DNA of 64,000 bases from an uncultured Odoribacter sp. (GCA_910589025.1 CAJURM010000010.1:39418-103417), one strand, 5' to 3'. Positions 1-9,994 are shown, numbered from the stretch's first letter. Notes: generated by a model not told the origin, from the sequence alone. Translations and numbers: made by a program.

Positions 1-1
1 T

Positions 2-268
2 AAGTGGAAAGAGCAGGTGAATTCGAAATACGGTGATATGACAGATGAAAAATTGTCGGAATTGATGTGGGTGAGATTGTTGGAAGCTGTTAAAATCATG
101 TTGACCGTTACCCATCCGGAAGCTCAGCCAGTAGATGGTTTGGATGTGATTTATACGGTGAACTTTGTGGTGTATGACGGTAGTAACACGAATTATACCA
201 TTCAGTATCAGGTGACTGCTCCGGGAGAATTCACTTATGTGGAGGAATCATTGAAAAAAGTGGAGTAA
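2..268 (+). CDS. C-terminal end of an unidentified protein (5' truncated by the window)
   Basis: The reading frame is already open at the first bases of the window (codons AAG TGG AAA GAG CAG before a GTG at 17), so this is most likely the last 88 residues of a longer gene rather than a small protein starting at 17. The visible part is acidic to neutral with alternating hydrophobic strands and no recognised motif. It stops directly before the start of the nuclease lipoprotein gene, so the two are probably cotranscribed. I do not recognise the family. Confidence 0.6.
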   Translation, partial: KWKEQVNSKYGDMTDEKLSELMWVRLLEAVKIMLTVTHPEAQPVDGLDVIYTVNFVVYDGSNTNYTIQYQVTAPGEFTYVEESLKKVE

Positions 269-1147
269 ATGTTTATGGTGAGGACACGGATACATTTAAA
301 ATTTATTGCGGGCAGCGTACTGCTGCTCGCAATATTTTTCTCCGCTTGTAGTGATGACTACAAGCAGGAGGAGGAACCTAAAGAAGACTTGACCAACACT
401 GTTCCGGGGCGTTTGGAAATACCCCGTCTGACGGGAGATACGGTTACGTATAAATTTATTGACCATATGGTAACTTATCAGGGAAAGACGGTTCATAACT
501 ATTCAATGGAGTATAATCTCTCTTTGCGCCATACCCGTTGGGTGGCTTTTACTGCCTGCGGTTTGACGGCGGCGGACCAGGTGACCCGCACGAATGCCTG
601 GGATGATGATCCGCAGGTACCGGAGGACAAACGTACGGAAAGAGCCGATTATAGCGGATACGACCGGGGGCATTTGGTGGCGTCCAATGACCGGCGCTAT
701 TGTCGCGAGGCGAACGAGCAAACTTTCTATTATTCCAATATGAGTCCGCAGTTGTCGGATTTTAATCAGAAGATCTGGCAAAAATTGGAAGAGAATGTCA
801 AGGAATGGATGCAGGATGAAACTTTGCGCGATACGCTTTATGTGGTAAAAGGCGGAACTATTCGGGAAGACCAGGTATTGAAATACAACGGGCCGCATTC
901 TGTGCCGGTTCCGAAATACTATTTTATGGCGGTATTGGCTAAAAAAGGAGGAAGTTATAAATCCATTGCCTTTTGGCTGGAACATAAAAAATATTCCGAA
1001 CCGTATGACTTGCAGGGGAAAGCCATTTCAGTCGATGAACTGGAAGAAAAGACGGGCATTGATTTCTTTCCGGCTTTACTGGATGCGGTAGAACGTCCAA
1101 CGGAAGCCGTTTATTGCCTTGATGATTGGACCTGGAAAAACAGATAA
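269..1147 (+). CDS. DNA/RNA non-specific endonuclease, lipoprotein
   Basis: A 292-residue protein with a signal sequence ending in a lipobox (SAC, residues 25-27), followed by an acidic stretch, so it is probably anchored in the envelope or on the surface. The catalytic DRGH motif of the NUC1/EndA family is at residues 132-135 (His135 as general base) and is followed by the metal-site region YSNMSPQ near residue 155 and the downstream N and E typical of this beta-beta-alpha-metal fold. Such enzymes cut single- and double-stranded DNA and RNA without sequence preference and could serve nucleotide scavenging, which suits the neighbouring nucleotidase and nucleoside transporter. The start ATG abuts the stop of the upstream gene and has a purine-rich GTGGAG before it. 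Confidence 0.88.
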   Translation: MFMVRTRIHLKFIAGSVLLLAIFFSACSDDYKQEEEPKEDLTNTVPGRLEIPRLTGDTVTYKFIDHMVTYQGKTVHNYSMEYNLSLRHTRWVAFTACGLTAADQVTRTNAWDDDPQVPEDKRTERADYSGYDRGHLVASNDRRYCREANEQTFYYSNMSPQLSDFNQKIWQKLEENVKEWMQDETLRDTLYVVKGGTIREDQVLKYNGPHSVPVPKYYFMAVLAKKGGSYKSIAFWLEHKKYSEPYDLQGKAISVDELEEKTGIDFFPALLDAVERPTEAVYCLDDWTWKNR

Positions 1148-1343
1148 GACGATAACAGGCGGGCCTTAAAATTGTCCGTGAAATCATCCGGAAACAAAAT
1201 ATAGACGCCAATATCATATTGGAGGTATACACAGATATTACAGGGATATTGCCGTTTTCAAGTCCGAATCACCTCCGTTCCGGAACGGGACAGAACGGGA
1301 AAAGATCCGTTCTGCAGACTTTCGGGTCGTAGCGAGGACTTTT

Positions 1344-3116
1344 TTAATGCGCCTCGTAAATCAGCTTATATCCCTTTTCTTTACCCTGTTTAAACCACTT
1401 TCCGGGGGTTACCTTCCAGTCGTTGCGGCATTGTGGGGTGAGTGTTTTTTTCTCCCGGATGTATTCCGTGATATAATAGCGCACATCCCTGGGCTTGATT
1501 TCCACAATCCGTTTTTCCATTTCCTCTTTGCTCCATCCCAAGCCTTGAGAAAGGTGACCGCCTCCGCCGTTGCCCCGGTAAGAATTGATAGCAACCTTAT
1601 ATGTTTTATTGGGGTCAAAAGGTGTTTCGTCGGAAAGTGAAAGAATCTTCACCCGCTCACCTGTTTTTTTGCTCACATCTACGGTATAGCGGATACCTGC
1701 CGCACATGAAAAATTGAAAAACGGATGGGCAAGCGTGTATGCTCCCCGGCTGTTTTTTACAGGATTACCTTTGGTGTCCGTCTTGAAATTTAGCAGATGG
1801 TCATTAGCTGAACGCATCGTGTTGTATTGAAGACCGTAGGCATATTCTAAATACTTGTCGATTTCTTTTCCGGTAAAGTTCATCACGTATAAACCGTTTT
1901 CATAACTGTAGAGGTTAAACATATCTCGGATTGTAACCTCTCCTCTCTCAATGCGGGCATCCATTTGCAGTATCGTACTGAATGAAACATCGGCACCAGT
2001 GGTGGCTAATTGTACGTTATGAATAAAATCAGTAAATGCGGAAGGACCGAAAATCCCATCCCGTCCGGGCAGGGCTTCGCTGAATGTTCCGATGGGAGTA
2101 TCGATGTAAGATTTCACCTTTTCCAAAGCCGGCGTAAAATGACGGATGTAGGCGGAATCCTGGAGGGTATTTGCCAATTTAATCAATTGGGCGTGAATCG
2201 TTTTGTCGTATCTTTTACCGTGGCGTGTCAAATTGATGTCTACCTTTCCGAGAAAAGTGGCGTGCGACCGCGGGTCAATGACCATCACTTTGTGTCCGGC
2301 GTCGTTGGTAATCTCTTCCACTTTTCCCTGGTGGTCATGTCCCATGATGATGAGGTCGAAACCGTCCACTTGCTGCGCCACCAGCATGCTGGCATTTTCA
2401 TTCCGGGGAGTGGTTGCATTTTCGCCGCCGTACTCATAATCGAAACCGGCATGGAAAAGACCTATCAGCAAATCGGGGTGTTCTTCGGCTTGAATCCGAG
2501 GAACCCACAGACGGGCGGTTTCAATCATATCCCGGAACTCCATGCCTTCCCATAAATGCTTGGGCAGCCATTTCGGAATACCGGGTGTAGTCAATCCTAA
2601 AACGGCGATTTTTATACCGTTCCGGCGGATAATGGTATAAGGCTGGAAATAAGGCTCGCCGGTAGCGGTGTTCACGGCATTTGCCGACAGCCAGGGATGA
2701 TCCAGTTCCCGTTTCAGTTTGTCATAGACCGGATGACCTGCTTCTATATCGTGGTTTCCGACGCTTCCGGCATCGTAGTGCAGATAATTCATGACCTGGG
2801 CGGTAATGTTCGTTTCGGCGGTATCAATCACATTGTAGTAATAGTTTGACGGCTGCCCTTGCAGAATATCCCCGTTATCCAGTAAAATCACCTCGTCGGG
2901 ACGGTTGTTGCGTTCGCTCTTTATAATCGCAGCGACGTTTGCCAGACTGCTTTTATTCGGACGGTCCCTTTTCAGGTCATAGTCGAAAACAGTACCGTGG
3001 ACGTCCGTCGTACAATAAATGGTCAGTCTGGCTTTTTCCGGTTTGGAATGGCATGATACCAACAAACCGCACGCAAGAATAAAAACAGTAAGCAGTGAGC
3101 ACACTTTGATTTTCAT
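1344..3116 (-). CDS. 5'-nucleotidase / 2',3'-cyclic phosphodiesterase, lipoprotein
   Basis: 590 residues with a lipobox (LVSC, Cys22). The N-terminal calcineurin-like metallophosphatase domain shows all metal-binding motifs in order: DVH (Asp38, His40), GDILQG, GNHDIEAG and GHDHQG. The C-terminal half (from about residue 340) matches the substrate-binding 5'-nucleotidase C domain, with YRGNGGGGH near the end. It should remove phosphate from nucleotides in the periplasm or at the surface. It is divergently arranged with a concentrative nucleoside transporter 150 bases away, which would take up the nucleosides released. I cannot tell 5'-nucleotidase from cyclic phosphodiesterase activity by sequence alone. 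Confidence 0.88.
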   Translation of the reverse strand: MKIKVCSLLTVFILACGLLVSCHSKPEKARLTIYCTTDVHGTVFDYDLKRDRPNKSSLANVAAIIKSERNNRPDEVILLDNGDILQGQPSNYYYNVIDTAETNITAQVMNYLHYDAGSVGNHDIEAGHPVYDKLKRELDHPWLSANAVNTATGEPYFQPYTIIRRNGIKIAVLGLTTPGIPKWLPKHLWEGMEFRDMIETARLWVPRIQAEEHPDLLIGLFHAGFDYEYGGENATTPRNENASMLVAQQVDGFDLIIMGHDHQGKVEEITNDAGHKVMVIDPRSHATFLGKVDINLTRHGKRYDKTIHAQLIKLANTLQDSAYIRHFTPALEKVKSYIDTPIGTFSEALPGRDGIFGPSAFTDFIHNVQLATTGADVSFSTILQMDARIERGEVTIRDMFNLYSYENGLYVMNFTGKEIDKYLEYAYGLQYNTMRSANDHLLNFKTDTKGNPVKNSRGAYTLAHPFFNFSCAAGIRYTVDVSKKTGERVKILSLSDETPFDPNKTYKVAINSYRGNGGGGHLSQGLGWSKEEMEKRIVEIKPRDVRYYITEYIREKKTLTPQCRNDWKVTPGKWFKQGKEKGYKLIYEAH

Positions 3117-3265
3117 GGCAAAAATCCGTTATAAATGACATATTCCGATTACGGGTGTAAAGATAATAAAAAGCCCGAACAGTAGCCCTGTAGGGAGAGT
3201 CCCTTTTTTCCTGCTTGAAAAGCAAAATTTTCATTTAAAACGTTTAACTTTAACCGCGTTTTTAA

Positions 3266-4690
3266 ATGGAAAACAGAATGAGTGGTGTAATCAAAAAAAC
3301 AGGCTGGATACTACCGGCATTGTTGCTGCTGACGGCGGGAACGGCTCTGGCCCAGCAGGGAAACGGGATTCAGAGTGCCGCCAACATCGAAAGTCATATT
3401 TCCGTCCTATCGGTATTAAGGGGATTGCTGGGGATTGCCGTGTTAATCGGAATCGCCTGGCTTTTCAGTAACAACCGCAAGGCCATTTCCTGGAAAGTGG
3501 TCGGCATGGGCTTGGCCATTCAGTTGGTGCTGGCTGTCGGCATCCTGTACGTGCCTTTTGTCCAGGCGTTCTTTGAATTTTTTGGGAAGATATTCCTGAC
3601 CATCCTCGACTTTACCAAAGCCGGGAGCGACTTCCTTTTGGGTGACTTAATGGATACCACTAAAGTGGGATATGTTTTTGCTTTTCAGGTCTTACCCACC
3701 ATCATCTTCTTTTCAGCATTGACCTCGCTGCTGTTTTATTTGGGCATCATACAGAAAGTGGTGTATGCTTTGGCATGGGGAATGACCAAGCTGATGAACA
3801 TTTCCGGTATGGAGGCTTTGTCAGTTTCCGGAAACATCTTCTTAGGGCAAACAGAAGCGCCGCTGATGATTAAAGAATATCTGGACGACATGACCCCCTC
3901 TGAAATATTTTTGGTCATGACGGGTGGAATGGCAACCATTGCGGGGGGTGTTTTAGCGGCTTACATTAGTTTCTTGGGAGGGGAGGATCCTGTGCAACGG
4001 CTGGTATTTGCGAAGCATTTACTGGCGGCTTCGGTCATGGCGGCTCCTGGTGCGGTGGTATTTGCCAAACTGTTGGTTCCGCAGAATAAGGCGGTAAACA
4101 ACAACATACAGGTTTCCAAAAACAAAGTGGGAAAAAACATTCTGGATGCCATCTCAAACGGTACGACCGAAGGTGTAAAACTGGCTGTCAATGTGGCTGG
4201 TATGTTGCTCGTGTTTGTGGCATTCATCGCTTTTGCCAATTACTTGTTCGGAAAAATCGGCGGCTTCACCGGTTTGAATGAGTGGATAGTCCAAATCACG
4301 GATGGCAGGAATACCGAACTGAGTTTGCAATTTATTTTAGGGTATGCTATTTCGCCCTTGATGTGGTTGATTGGAATTTCTGCGGAAGACATGGTCTATG
4401 CCGGGAGCCTGCTGGGACAAAAAGTGATTATGACGGAATTCATAGGATACGTGGATTTGGCGAACCTGAAAGCGGCAGGGGCATTCCACGAGGTGAAGTC
4501 CATCATCATGTGCACTTACTTCCTGTGCGGTTTTGCCAACTTTGCCTCCATTGGTATCCAGATAGGCGGTATCGGCGGATTGACACCGAAAAACAAATCG
4601 TTGCTGGCGCAATTCGGATTGCGGGCATTGCTTGCCGGAACGCTGGCTTCCTTGCTTTCGGCTACAGTGGTTGGAATGATTATCGGGTGA
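3266..4690 (+). CDS. Concentrative nucleoside transporter (NupC/CNT family)
   Basis: 474 residues with many membrane segments. The order of the CNT family is clear: an N-terminal LRGLLGIAVLIGIAWLFS segment, the Nucleos_tra2 core, the gate region with GGMATIAGGVL near residue 220, and a C-terminal segment with FANFASIGIQIGGIGGL. It couples Na+ or H+ flow to nucleoside uptake across the inner membrane. The protein begins with an extra 40 or so residues containing a hydrophobic stretch ending in ALAQQ, which resembles a cleavable signal peptide placed in front of the usual CNT start. A later start would remove it, but no better start codon with a good upstream signal is seen. The neighbouring nucleotidase lipoprotein would supply the substrate. 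Confidence 0.9.
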   Translation: MENRMSGVIKKTGWILPALLLLTAGTALAQQGNGIQSAANIESHISVLSVLRGLLGIAVLIGIAWLFSNNRKAISWKVVGMGLAIQLVLAVGILYVPFVQAFFEFFGKIFLTILDFTKAGSDFLLGDLMDTTKVGYVFAFQVLPTIIFFSALTSLLFYLGIIQKVVYALAWGMTKLMNISGMEALSVSGNIFLGQTEAPLMIKEYLDDMTPSEIFLVMTGGMATIAGGVLAAYISFLGGEDPVQRLVFAKHLLAASVMAAPGAVVFAKLLVPQNKAVNNNIQVSKNKVGKNILDAISNGTTEGVKLAVNVAGMLLVFVAFIAFANYLFGKIGGFTGLNEWIVQITDGRNTELSLQFILGYAISPLMWLIGISAEDMVYAGSLLGQKVIMTEFIGYVDLANLKAAGAFHEVKSIIMCTYFLCGFANFASIGIQIGGIGGLTPKNKSLLAQFGLRALLAGTLASLLSATVVGMIIG

Positions 4691-4694
4691 CGAA

Positions 4695-5159
4695 TTATTC
4701 CTTCTGCTTTTTAAGCAGGTCATAACATCTTTGGATGGTTTCGTAATCAAAGCCGCGGCTGAGACAAAACCGGAAAAGTTTGGCTTTCGTCTGGAGCTCG
4801 TCCCTATCGTGGAGACTGCGGTACTTTTGTTTCAATAAGGAGAGGCATGTCGTTTCATATTCGGAGGCATCCAAGGTTGCTAGTGCGCTGCGGACAATAT
4901 CGGAGGGAATTCCTTTCTGTCGGAGCATCAGATTGATTTTTTTCATGCCCCAGCGGTTGAAGCGAAACTTGTCCCGGGCATAGAAAGAGGCAAACCGGGC
5001 TTCATCGATAAACCTGTTTTTTTGCAGAAAATCCAGGATACGGTTGCAATCTTCCGGTGTGATTTCCCAGGCAAGCAGTTTTTTCCGGATATCGTCACAA
5101 CAATACTCTTTTTTGCTGCATAGCGACGCAGCAAGATTCAGGGCTTTTTTATAATCCAT
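4695..5159 (-). CDS. recX: Regulatory protein RecX
   Basis: 154 residues, mostly helical and basic, arranged as the three repeats of three helices known for RecX. Recognisable parts are CSKKEYCCDDIRKKL at the start, the IDEARFASFYARDKFRFNRWG stretch and a C-terminal SRGFDYETIQRCYD. RecX binds RecA filaments and limits recombination. The gene overlaps the 3' end of prmC by 11 bases and is cotranscribed with it. recA is not in this window. Its end nearly meets nupC, which runs the other way. Confidence 0.88.
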   Translation of the reverse strand: MDYKKALNLAASLCSKKEYCCDDIRKKLLAWEITPEDCNRILDFLQKNRFIDEARFASFYARDKFRFNRWGMKKINLMLRQKGIPSDIVRSALATLDASEYETTCLSLLKQKYRSLHDRDELQTKAKLFRFCLSRGFDYETIQRCYDLLKKQKE

Positions 5160-6003
5160 CGTGCAATTCTCCTTTTACAAAACGGTCTTTCCCGTAAAAA
5201 TCTTTTTTTAAGACAAGCCGGCAATACCCGGAGGCCTCCATCAGTTGCAACATCTCTTTCCCTAGCGCTTCATTGATTTCAAAAAAAAGTTTCCCGCCTT
5301 GTGTCAAGTGCCGTTTCCCCCATTTAACGATGGTGCGGTAATATATCAGCGGGTCATCGTCCGGTACAAATAAAGCTCTGTGGGGCTCGTAATCCAGGAC
5401 GCGTTTTTGCATCAGAGCTTTTTCCTGCTCGCGGACATAAGGGGGATTACTGACAATAATATCGTATTGCTCCGGCGTGTTGAAACGGAAAATATTCGCT
5501 TGCATGAAATCCGCGTGCAAGTGATTCAGTTGCGCGTTTTGACGGGCTTGTTTGACGGCTTCCGGTGAGATGTCCAGACCGCAGACGGAGGCTCCGGGCA
5601 GGGAATGTGCCAGTGACAATGCGATGCAGCCGCTTCCGGTGCCGATATCCAAAATACGAGCGGAGGAAGGTGCCGTTTCCTTAATCCAATAAACCAGTTC
5701 TTCTGTCTCCGGACGGGGAATAAGAGTGGATGGGTTTAATCCGATTCTTAACCCCGCGAAAACAGTTTCACCCAAGACATATTGGATGGGTTGGCCGGCT
5801 TTTAACTGCCCGGTGATTTTAATAAAATTCTTTACAAAGCTTTCATCCAAATCTTCGCTTTTTTTGAGATGGATGTCTATATTTGTGTAGTGAAATACAT
5901 CCGTGAAGATGATTTGACAAATACTTCGGATTTCTTCCGCTCCGTATGTATCTTTCAATTCTTCTCTTGCGTATTGAATGAGTGTAAACAAAGAGTGATT
6001 CAT
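5149..6003 (-). CDS. prmC: Peptide chain release factor N5-glutamine methyltransferase PrmC
   Basis: 284 residues. The SAM-binding motif DIGTGSGCIA is at residues 119-128 and the catalytic NPPY motif, which binds the target glutamine, at 186-189. The helical N-terminal domain of about 85 residues that recognises the release factor is present, and the usual IPRPETEELV stretch precedes the SAM motif. It methylates the GGQ glutamine of RF1 and RF2. A TATCTTTG box on the minus strand sits only a few bases before the start codon, so the transcript may have almost no leader, although no clear TTTG -33 box accompanies it. Confidence 0.95.
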   Translation of the reverse strand: MNHSLFTLIQYAREELKDTYGAEEIRSICQIIFTDVFHYTNIDIHLKKSEDLDESFVKNFIKITGQLKAGQPIQYVLGETVFAGLRIGLNPSTLIPRPETEELVYWIKETAPSSARILDIGTGSGCIALSLAHSLPGASVCGLDISPEAVKQARQNAQLNHLHADFMQANIFRFNTPEQYDIIVSNPPYVREQEKALMQKRVLDYEPHRALFVPDDDPLIYYRTIVKWGKRHLTQGGKLFFEINEALGKEMLQLMEASGYCRLVLKKDFYGKDRFVKGELHDGL

Positions 6004-6077
6004 AAAACAAAGATAGAGCGAAAATCTGAAAATGAGAAAATGAAATGCAGTTATCTCCCTGCTGCTGATCCTACTTT

Positions 6078-7532
6078 ATGAGCTGGTCCCTGATTATACA
6101 ATATGTGCTGATTACATCCTATTTGCTGACGATTATATCCATCACCTTCAGCATCGTTCTGGAAAACAGAAATCCGGTACGGACGTTGGCGTGGATAGGA
6201 GTATTGGTGTTTGTGCCGTTTATCGGGCTGTTATTCTATCTCTATTTCGGGGTAAACTACCGCAAAGTGAAGATGTTTTCCATGAAAGGGCTGGGGGATA
6301 TGAAGTGGCTGCAATACATGAGTGAGGACCAGAAACAGAGAATCAAGAAAACGGAGCTTATCAAAAAGGAGGACATGGAAGAGGTTCGCAAGCTCATGAC
6401 CCTCTTGCTCAATAACAGCAAAGCTCTGTTAACCCGCTACAATAAAGTGGAAATCCTGAACAACGGAAGTGAGACATTCCCGGCTATTTTCGCTGCCTTG
6501 TGCAAGGCCCGGAAGTACATCCATTTGGAATACTACATCCTGGAACCCGGTGAGTTGTTTGACCGTTTGATAGAAATACTGATAGCCAAGGCGAAAGCCG
6601 GGGTGGAAGTACGCATCATTTATGATGATGTCGGTTCCTGGGGATTGCCGAAAAAGTGCAAACAGGAGATGAGGGAGGCTGGCATACAGATTTATCCTTT
6701 CCTGCCTGTGCGCTTTCATAAGATTGCAAGCAATGCGAACTACCGGAACCATCGTAAAATTATTGTCATTGACGGAGAGACGGCTTTTGTCGGAGGGCTG
6801 AATTTTGCTGACCGCTATCTGAACGGAGTGCCGGGAATCGGTGAGTGGCGGGACACCCATCTGCAAGTCAAAGGAGAGGTTGCTACCTCTTTGCAGACGG
6901 TGTTTCTGATTGACTGGTATTTTGTCCGGCAGGAACTGTTGCTGAACCGGGAGGAATATTTGCCTTATGTCCGGGAGGAGGGGAATGTGATAACACAGGT
7001 CGTTTCTTGTGGTCCCGATAGTGATTGGGCGTCCATACAACAGGCTTATTTTACGCTTATCAATATGGCGAAGAAATATGTCTTTATCTCTACCCCTTAT
7101 TTTATGCCGGGAGAAACAACGCTCAACTGCATTAAGGCTGCCGCCATGGGGGGAGTGGATGTGCGGATATTGCTTCCGCATCGTACCGATTCATGGCTGA
7201 CGCACTGGTGTTCCCGTTCCTTTGTTGAGGAGTTGTTGGCTGCCGGGGTGAAAGTATATTGGTATCAGAAAGGCATTAATCACAGCAAGGTGATCGTTGT
7301 GGACGGCATTGTGGCCAGTGTGGGGACAGCCAATGTGGATATGCGGAGTTTTGAGCAGAATTTTGAAGTGAACCTGATTGTATATGACCGGAATTTTGCC
7401 CGGGACATTGCGGCTTCTTTTATGGACGATCTGAAAGAGAGTCGGGAAGAGAGCATGCACAGATGGAAATTCCGGAGTGACAAAGATAAGGTGCGCGAAT
7501 CGGTCGCCCGCTTGTTTGCTCCTCTGTTATAA
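6078..7532 (+). CDS. cls: Cardiolipin synthase (phospholipase D family)
   Basis: 484 residues. Two membrane segments occupy roughly residues 5-60 (PLDc_N domain), followed by two phospholipase D repeats. The catalytic HxKxxxxD motifs are HRKIIVIDG in the first repeat and HSKVIVVDG in the second, the latter followed by GTANVDMRSFEQNFE, which is typical of cardiolipin synthases. The enzyme condenses two phosphatidylglycerol molecules to cardiolipin and glycerol at the inner membrane. It is divergent from prmC and precedes murF/alr by 38 bases. Confidence 0.95.
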   Translation: MSWSLIIQYVLITSYLLTIISITFSIVLENRNPVRTLAWIGVLVFVPFIGLLFYLYFGVNYRKVKMFSMKGLGDMKWLQYMSEDQKQRIKKTELIKKEDMEEVRKLMTLLLNNSKALLTRYNKVEILNNGSETFPAIFAALCKARKYIHLEYYILEPGELFDRLIEILIAKAKAGVEVRIIYDDVGSWGLPKKCKQEMREAGIQIYPFLPVRFHKIASNANYRNHRKIIVIDGETAFVGGLNFADRYLNGVPGIGEWRDTHLQVKGEVATSLQTVFLIDWYFVRQELLLNREEYLPYVREEGNVITQVVSCGPDSDWASIQQAYFTLINMAKKYVFISTPYFMPGETTLNCIKAAAMGGVDVRILLPHRTDSWLTHWCSRSFVEELLAAGVKVYWYQKGINHSKVIVVDGIVASVGTANVDMRSFEQNFEVNLIVYDRNFARDIAASFMDDLKESREESMHRWKFRSDKDKVRESVARLFAPLL

Positions 7533-7570
7533 TAATTGTGGTGGTTATTTTGTATTAAACAGATAAATCA

Positions 7571-9949
7571 ATGGAAATCAGTATTGACAGCCGTTCGGTG
7601 GCGAATCCCGCAACGACTATGTTTTTTGCCTTGAAAGGACCGAATCATAACGGACATGATTATGTGGTAAAATTGTATGAACGTGGTGTGCGCAATTTTG
7701 TTGTCAGTGAGAAAAGAGAGGAGTTTGTTCCCTTGAAAGAGGCAAAATTTTATGAAGTGGAGGATGTTTTGAAAGCCTTGCAGACCTATGCTAAATCCCA
7801 CCGGGAAAAACAGCGGGCGGAAGTGGTGGCAATTACCGGGAGCAATGGGAAAACCATAGTCAAAGAGTGGTTATACCAGTTGTTAGCTGATGAGTTTGCC
7901 GTTTACCGCAGTCCGCGAAGTTACAATTCCCAGGTGGGGGTCCCCCTGTCATTGTCTGGAATTGCTGAAAATACACAGATTGCCTTGATTGAAGCCGGGA
8001 TTTCCCGTAAAGGGGAGATGGTGAAACTGGAAAGCATGATCAAGCCGGAGGTGGCTGTTTTTACCCATTTGGGTGACGCTCACGGGGAAAACTTTTCCTC
8101 CTTGCAGGAAAAGCTGGCCGAAAAGGCCGTCCTGTTCAGGTATTGCCGGGTCGTGGTGGGAAGAGAGGGAGACGCGATGGATTATATTCTTTCGGTAGTG
8201 CGGAAAGAGACGGAGAAAATGATATGGGGGCAGGGAGAGCATGCAACCCTGAAAGTAGAGGAGGGGCGTAGGACAGACAAAAGCCGGGAAGTCCGGATTA
8301 CCTATCAAAATCAGACGTTCGGATTGGAGATCCCTTTTGGGGATGAGGCATCGTATGAAAATTGCATGAATGTAGTTTGTGTCTGTTTGCTGAAAGGGAT
8401 GAGTGCGGAAAAAATTGTGGAGAAAGTACGGCAATTGCAGCCGATTGCTATGCGAATGGAGATAAAAGAGGGAATCAATCGGTGTGTCGTAATACACGAC
8501 TATTATAATTCGGACTCCTCCTCTTTCCGCTTGGCATTAAATTCCCTGACGATGCAGGATGAGGCGAAAAAAAGAGTGGTGATTCTTTCTGATTTCATTG
8601 ATACGGACATCGATAAGGCGGCGCTTTACCGGGAAGTAGCAGGGATATTGCGGAAAGCCGGGGTGGGATTGTTTATTGGAATCGGGGATGAACTGCTGAA
8701 ATACAAAGCCTATTTCTTGATGGATTCCCGTTTTTATACCGATACGGATAGTTTCCTGAAACAGGAAAAACGGGACACGTTTCATGATCAGGCCATTCTG
8801 ATTAAGGGAGCCCGGAAATACCAGTTTGAATACATAGCCGGCTTTCTGCAAAAGCAGTCCCACAATACTGTGCTGGAAGTGGATATGGATGCCATGACAC
8901 AAAATCTGACCTATTTCCGTTCGCTGATACCTCCGACGACGAAACTGGCCCTCATGGTGAAGGCTTTTTCGTATGGTACCGGTGCGGGCGAAGTGGCGAA
9001 TCTCTTGCAATACCAGGGTGTAAATTACCTGATGGTTGCTTTTGCCGATGAAGGCGTGGCTTTGCGTGCGGAAGGCATAACGATACCGATTGCTGTGATG
9101 AATCCTCAACCGGAAGCCTTTGATAATATGATTGAGTTTAATCTGGAACCGGAGATTTATTCGCTTGAGTTACTGGAGGCTTTTGACCGTAATTTGGTTA
9201 AACACGGCATTGAACAGTATCCCGTTCACTTGAAATTGAATACGGGGATGAACCGTTCGGGGCTGGATCCGGAAGAGGTGGACGCTTTGTTGCAGTTTTT
9301 TAGGGTGAAGAGGAGAGTGAAACTTTGCTCTGTCTTCTCTCATTTGGCCGGGAGCGACGAAGCGGTGCATGATGAATTCACACGTCATCAAATTCAACTT
9401 TTTACAGAAATGACGGAAAAAATACAGGCGGCATTTGATTATAAAATCATGCGTCACATCCTGAATTCTGCCGGGATAGAGCGTTTCACTTCTTTTGCTT
9501 TTGATATGGTACGCTTGGGCATCGGGCTGCACGGGATAAGTGTGGCGGGGGCTCCGTTGATTCCGGTGAGCACGTTCAAGACCTACATCGCTTCTGTAAG
9601 GAAAGTCAAAAGCGGGGAGACCATCGGATACGGCCGTAAAGGCAAAACAGAACGGGAATCGTTGATTGCTGTCGTTCCGGTAGGCTATGCCGACGGCTTG
9701 AACCGTCATTTGAGCAACGGCGTGGGAGAAATGTGGGTACGAGGCACGAGAGTGCCCATTATCGGCAACATCTGTATGGACACCTGCATGTTGGATGTCA
9801 CGGACACGGGAGCGCAAGTGGGGGATGAAGTGGAGATTTTTGGCAAGAACATCTTAGTCACGGAAGTTGCAGCGAAATTATCGACCATTCCTTATGAAGT
9901 ACTGACCAGTGTTGCCCAGCGGGTGAAACGGGTATATTATAGAAGTTAA
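7571..9949 (+). CDS. murF/alr: Fused UDP-MurNAc-tripeptide:D-Ala-D-Ala ligase (MurF) and alanine racemase
   Basis: 792 residues. The MurF half carries the ATP loop GSNGKT at residues 90-95 and the Mur ligase middle and C-terminal domains up to about residue 430. The alanine racemase half follows, with the PLP lysine Lys464 in VKAFSYG and the catalytic tyrosine Tyr687 in IGYGRKG. The fusion joins supply of D-alanine with its use in peptidoglycan precursor synthesis and is a known arrangement in Bacteroidetes. The MurF loop reads GSNGKTIVKEW instead of the more usual GSxGKT followed by ST. A strong hairpin terminator lies 45 bases downstream. Confidence 0.95.
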   Translation: MEISIDSRSVANPATTMFFALKGPNHNGHDYVVKLYERGVRNFVVSEKREEFVPLKEAKFYEVEDVLKALQTYAKSHREKQRAEVVAITGSNGKTIVKEWLYQLLADEFAVYRSPRSYNSQVGVPLSLSGIAENTQIALIEAGISRKGEMVKLESMIKPEVAVFTHLGDAHGENFSSLQEKLAEKAVLFRYCRVVVGREGDAMDYILSVVRKETEKMIWGQGEHATLKVEEGRRTDKSREVRITYQNQTFGLEIPFGDEASYENCMNVVCVCLLKGMSAEKIVEKVRQLQPIAMRMEIKEGINRCVVIHDYYNSDSSSFRLALNSLTMQDEAKKRVVILSDFIDTDIDKAALYREVAGILRKAGVGLFIGIGDELLKYKAYFLMDSRFYTDTDSFLKQEKRDTFHDQAILIKGARKYQFEYIAGFLQKQSHNTVLEVDMDAMTQNLTYFRSLIPPTTKLALMVKAFSYGTGAGEVANLLQYQGVNYLMVAFADEGVALRAEGITIPIAVMNPQPEAFDNMIEFNLEPEIYSLELLEAFDRNLVKHGIEQYPVHLKLNTGMNRSGLDPEEVDALLQFFRVKRRVKLCSVFSHLAGSDEAVHDEFTRHQIQLFTEMTEKIQAAFDYKIMRHILNSAGIERFTSFAFDMVRLGIGLHGISVAGAPLIPVSTFKTYIASVRKVKSGETIGYGRKGKTERESLIAVVPVGYADGLNRHLSNGVGEMWVRGTRVPIIGNICMDTCMLDVTDTGAQVGDEVEIFGKNILVTEVAAKLSTIPYEVLTSVAQRVKRVYYRS

Positions 9950-9994
9950 GAAGTCTGTTTTTTTAGATCATATCCATACAGAGATATTACAAGG

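Noticed and set aside
503..985. Long minus-strand reading frame inside the nuclease gene (and similar antisense frames across the window)
   Set aside because: These lie opposite well-supported genes, have atypical composition (many H, R, P, C) and no start signals or family resemblance.
1291..1314. Hairpin CAGAACGG/CCGTTCTG as terminator between the nuclease and nucleotidase genes
   Set aside because: No T run follows on either strand; it may be a structural element but termination cannot be supported.
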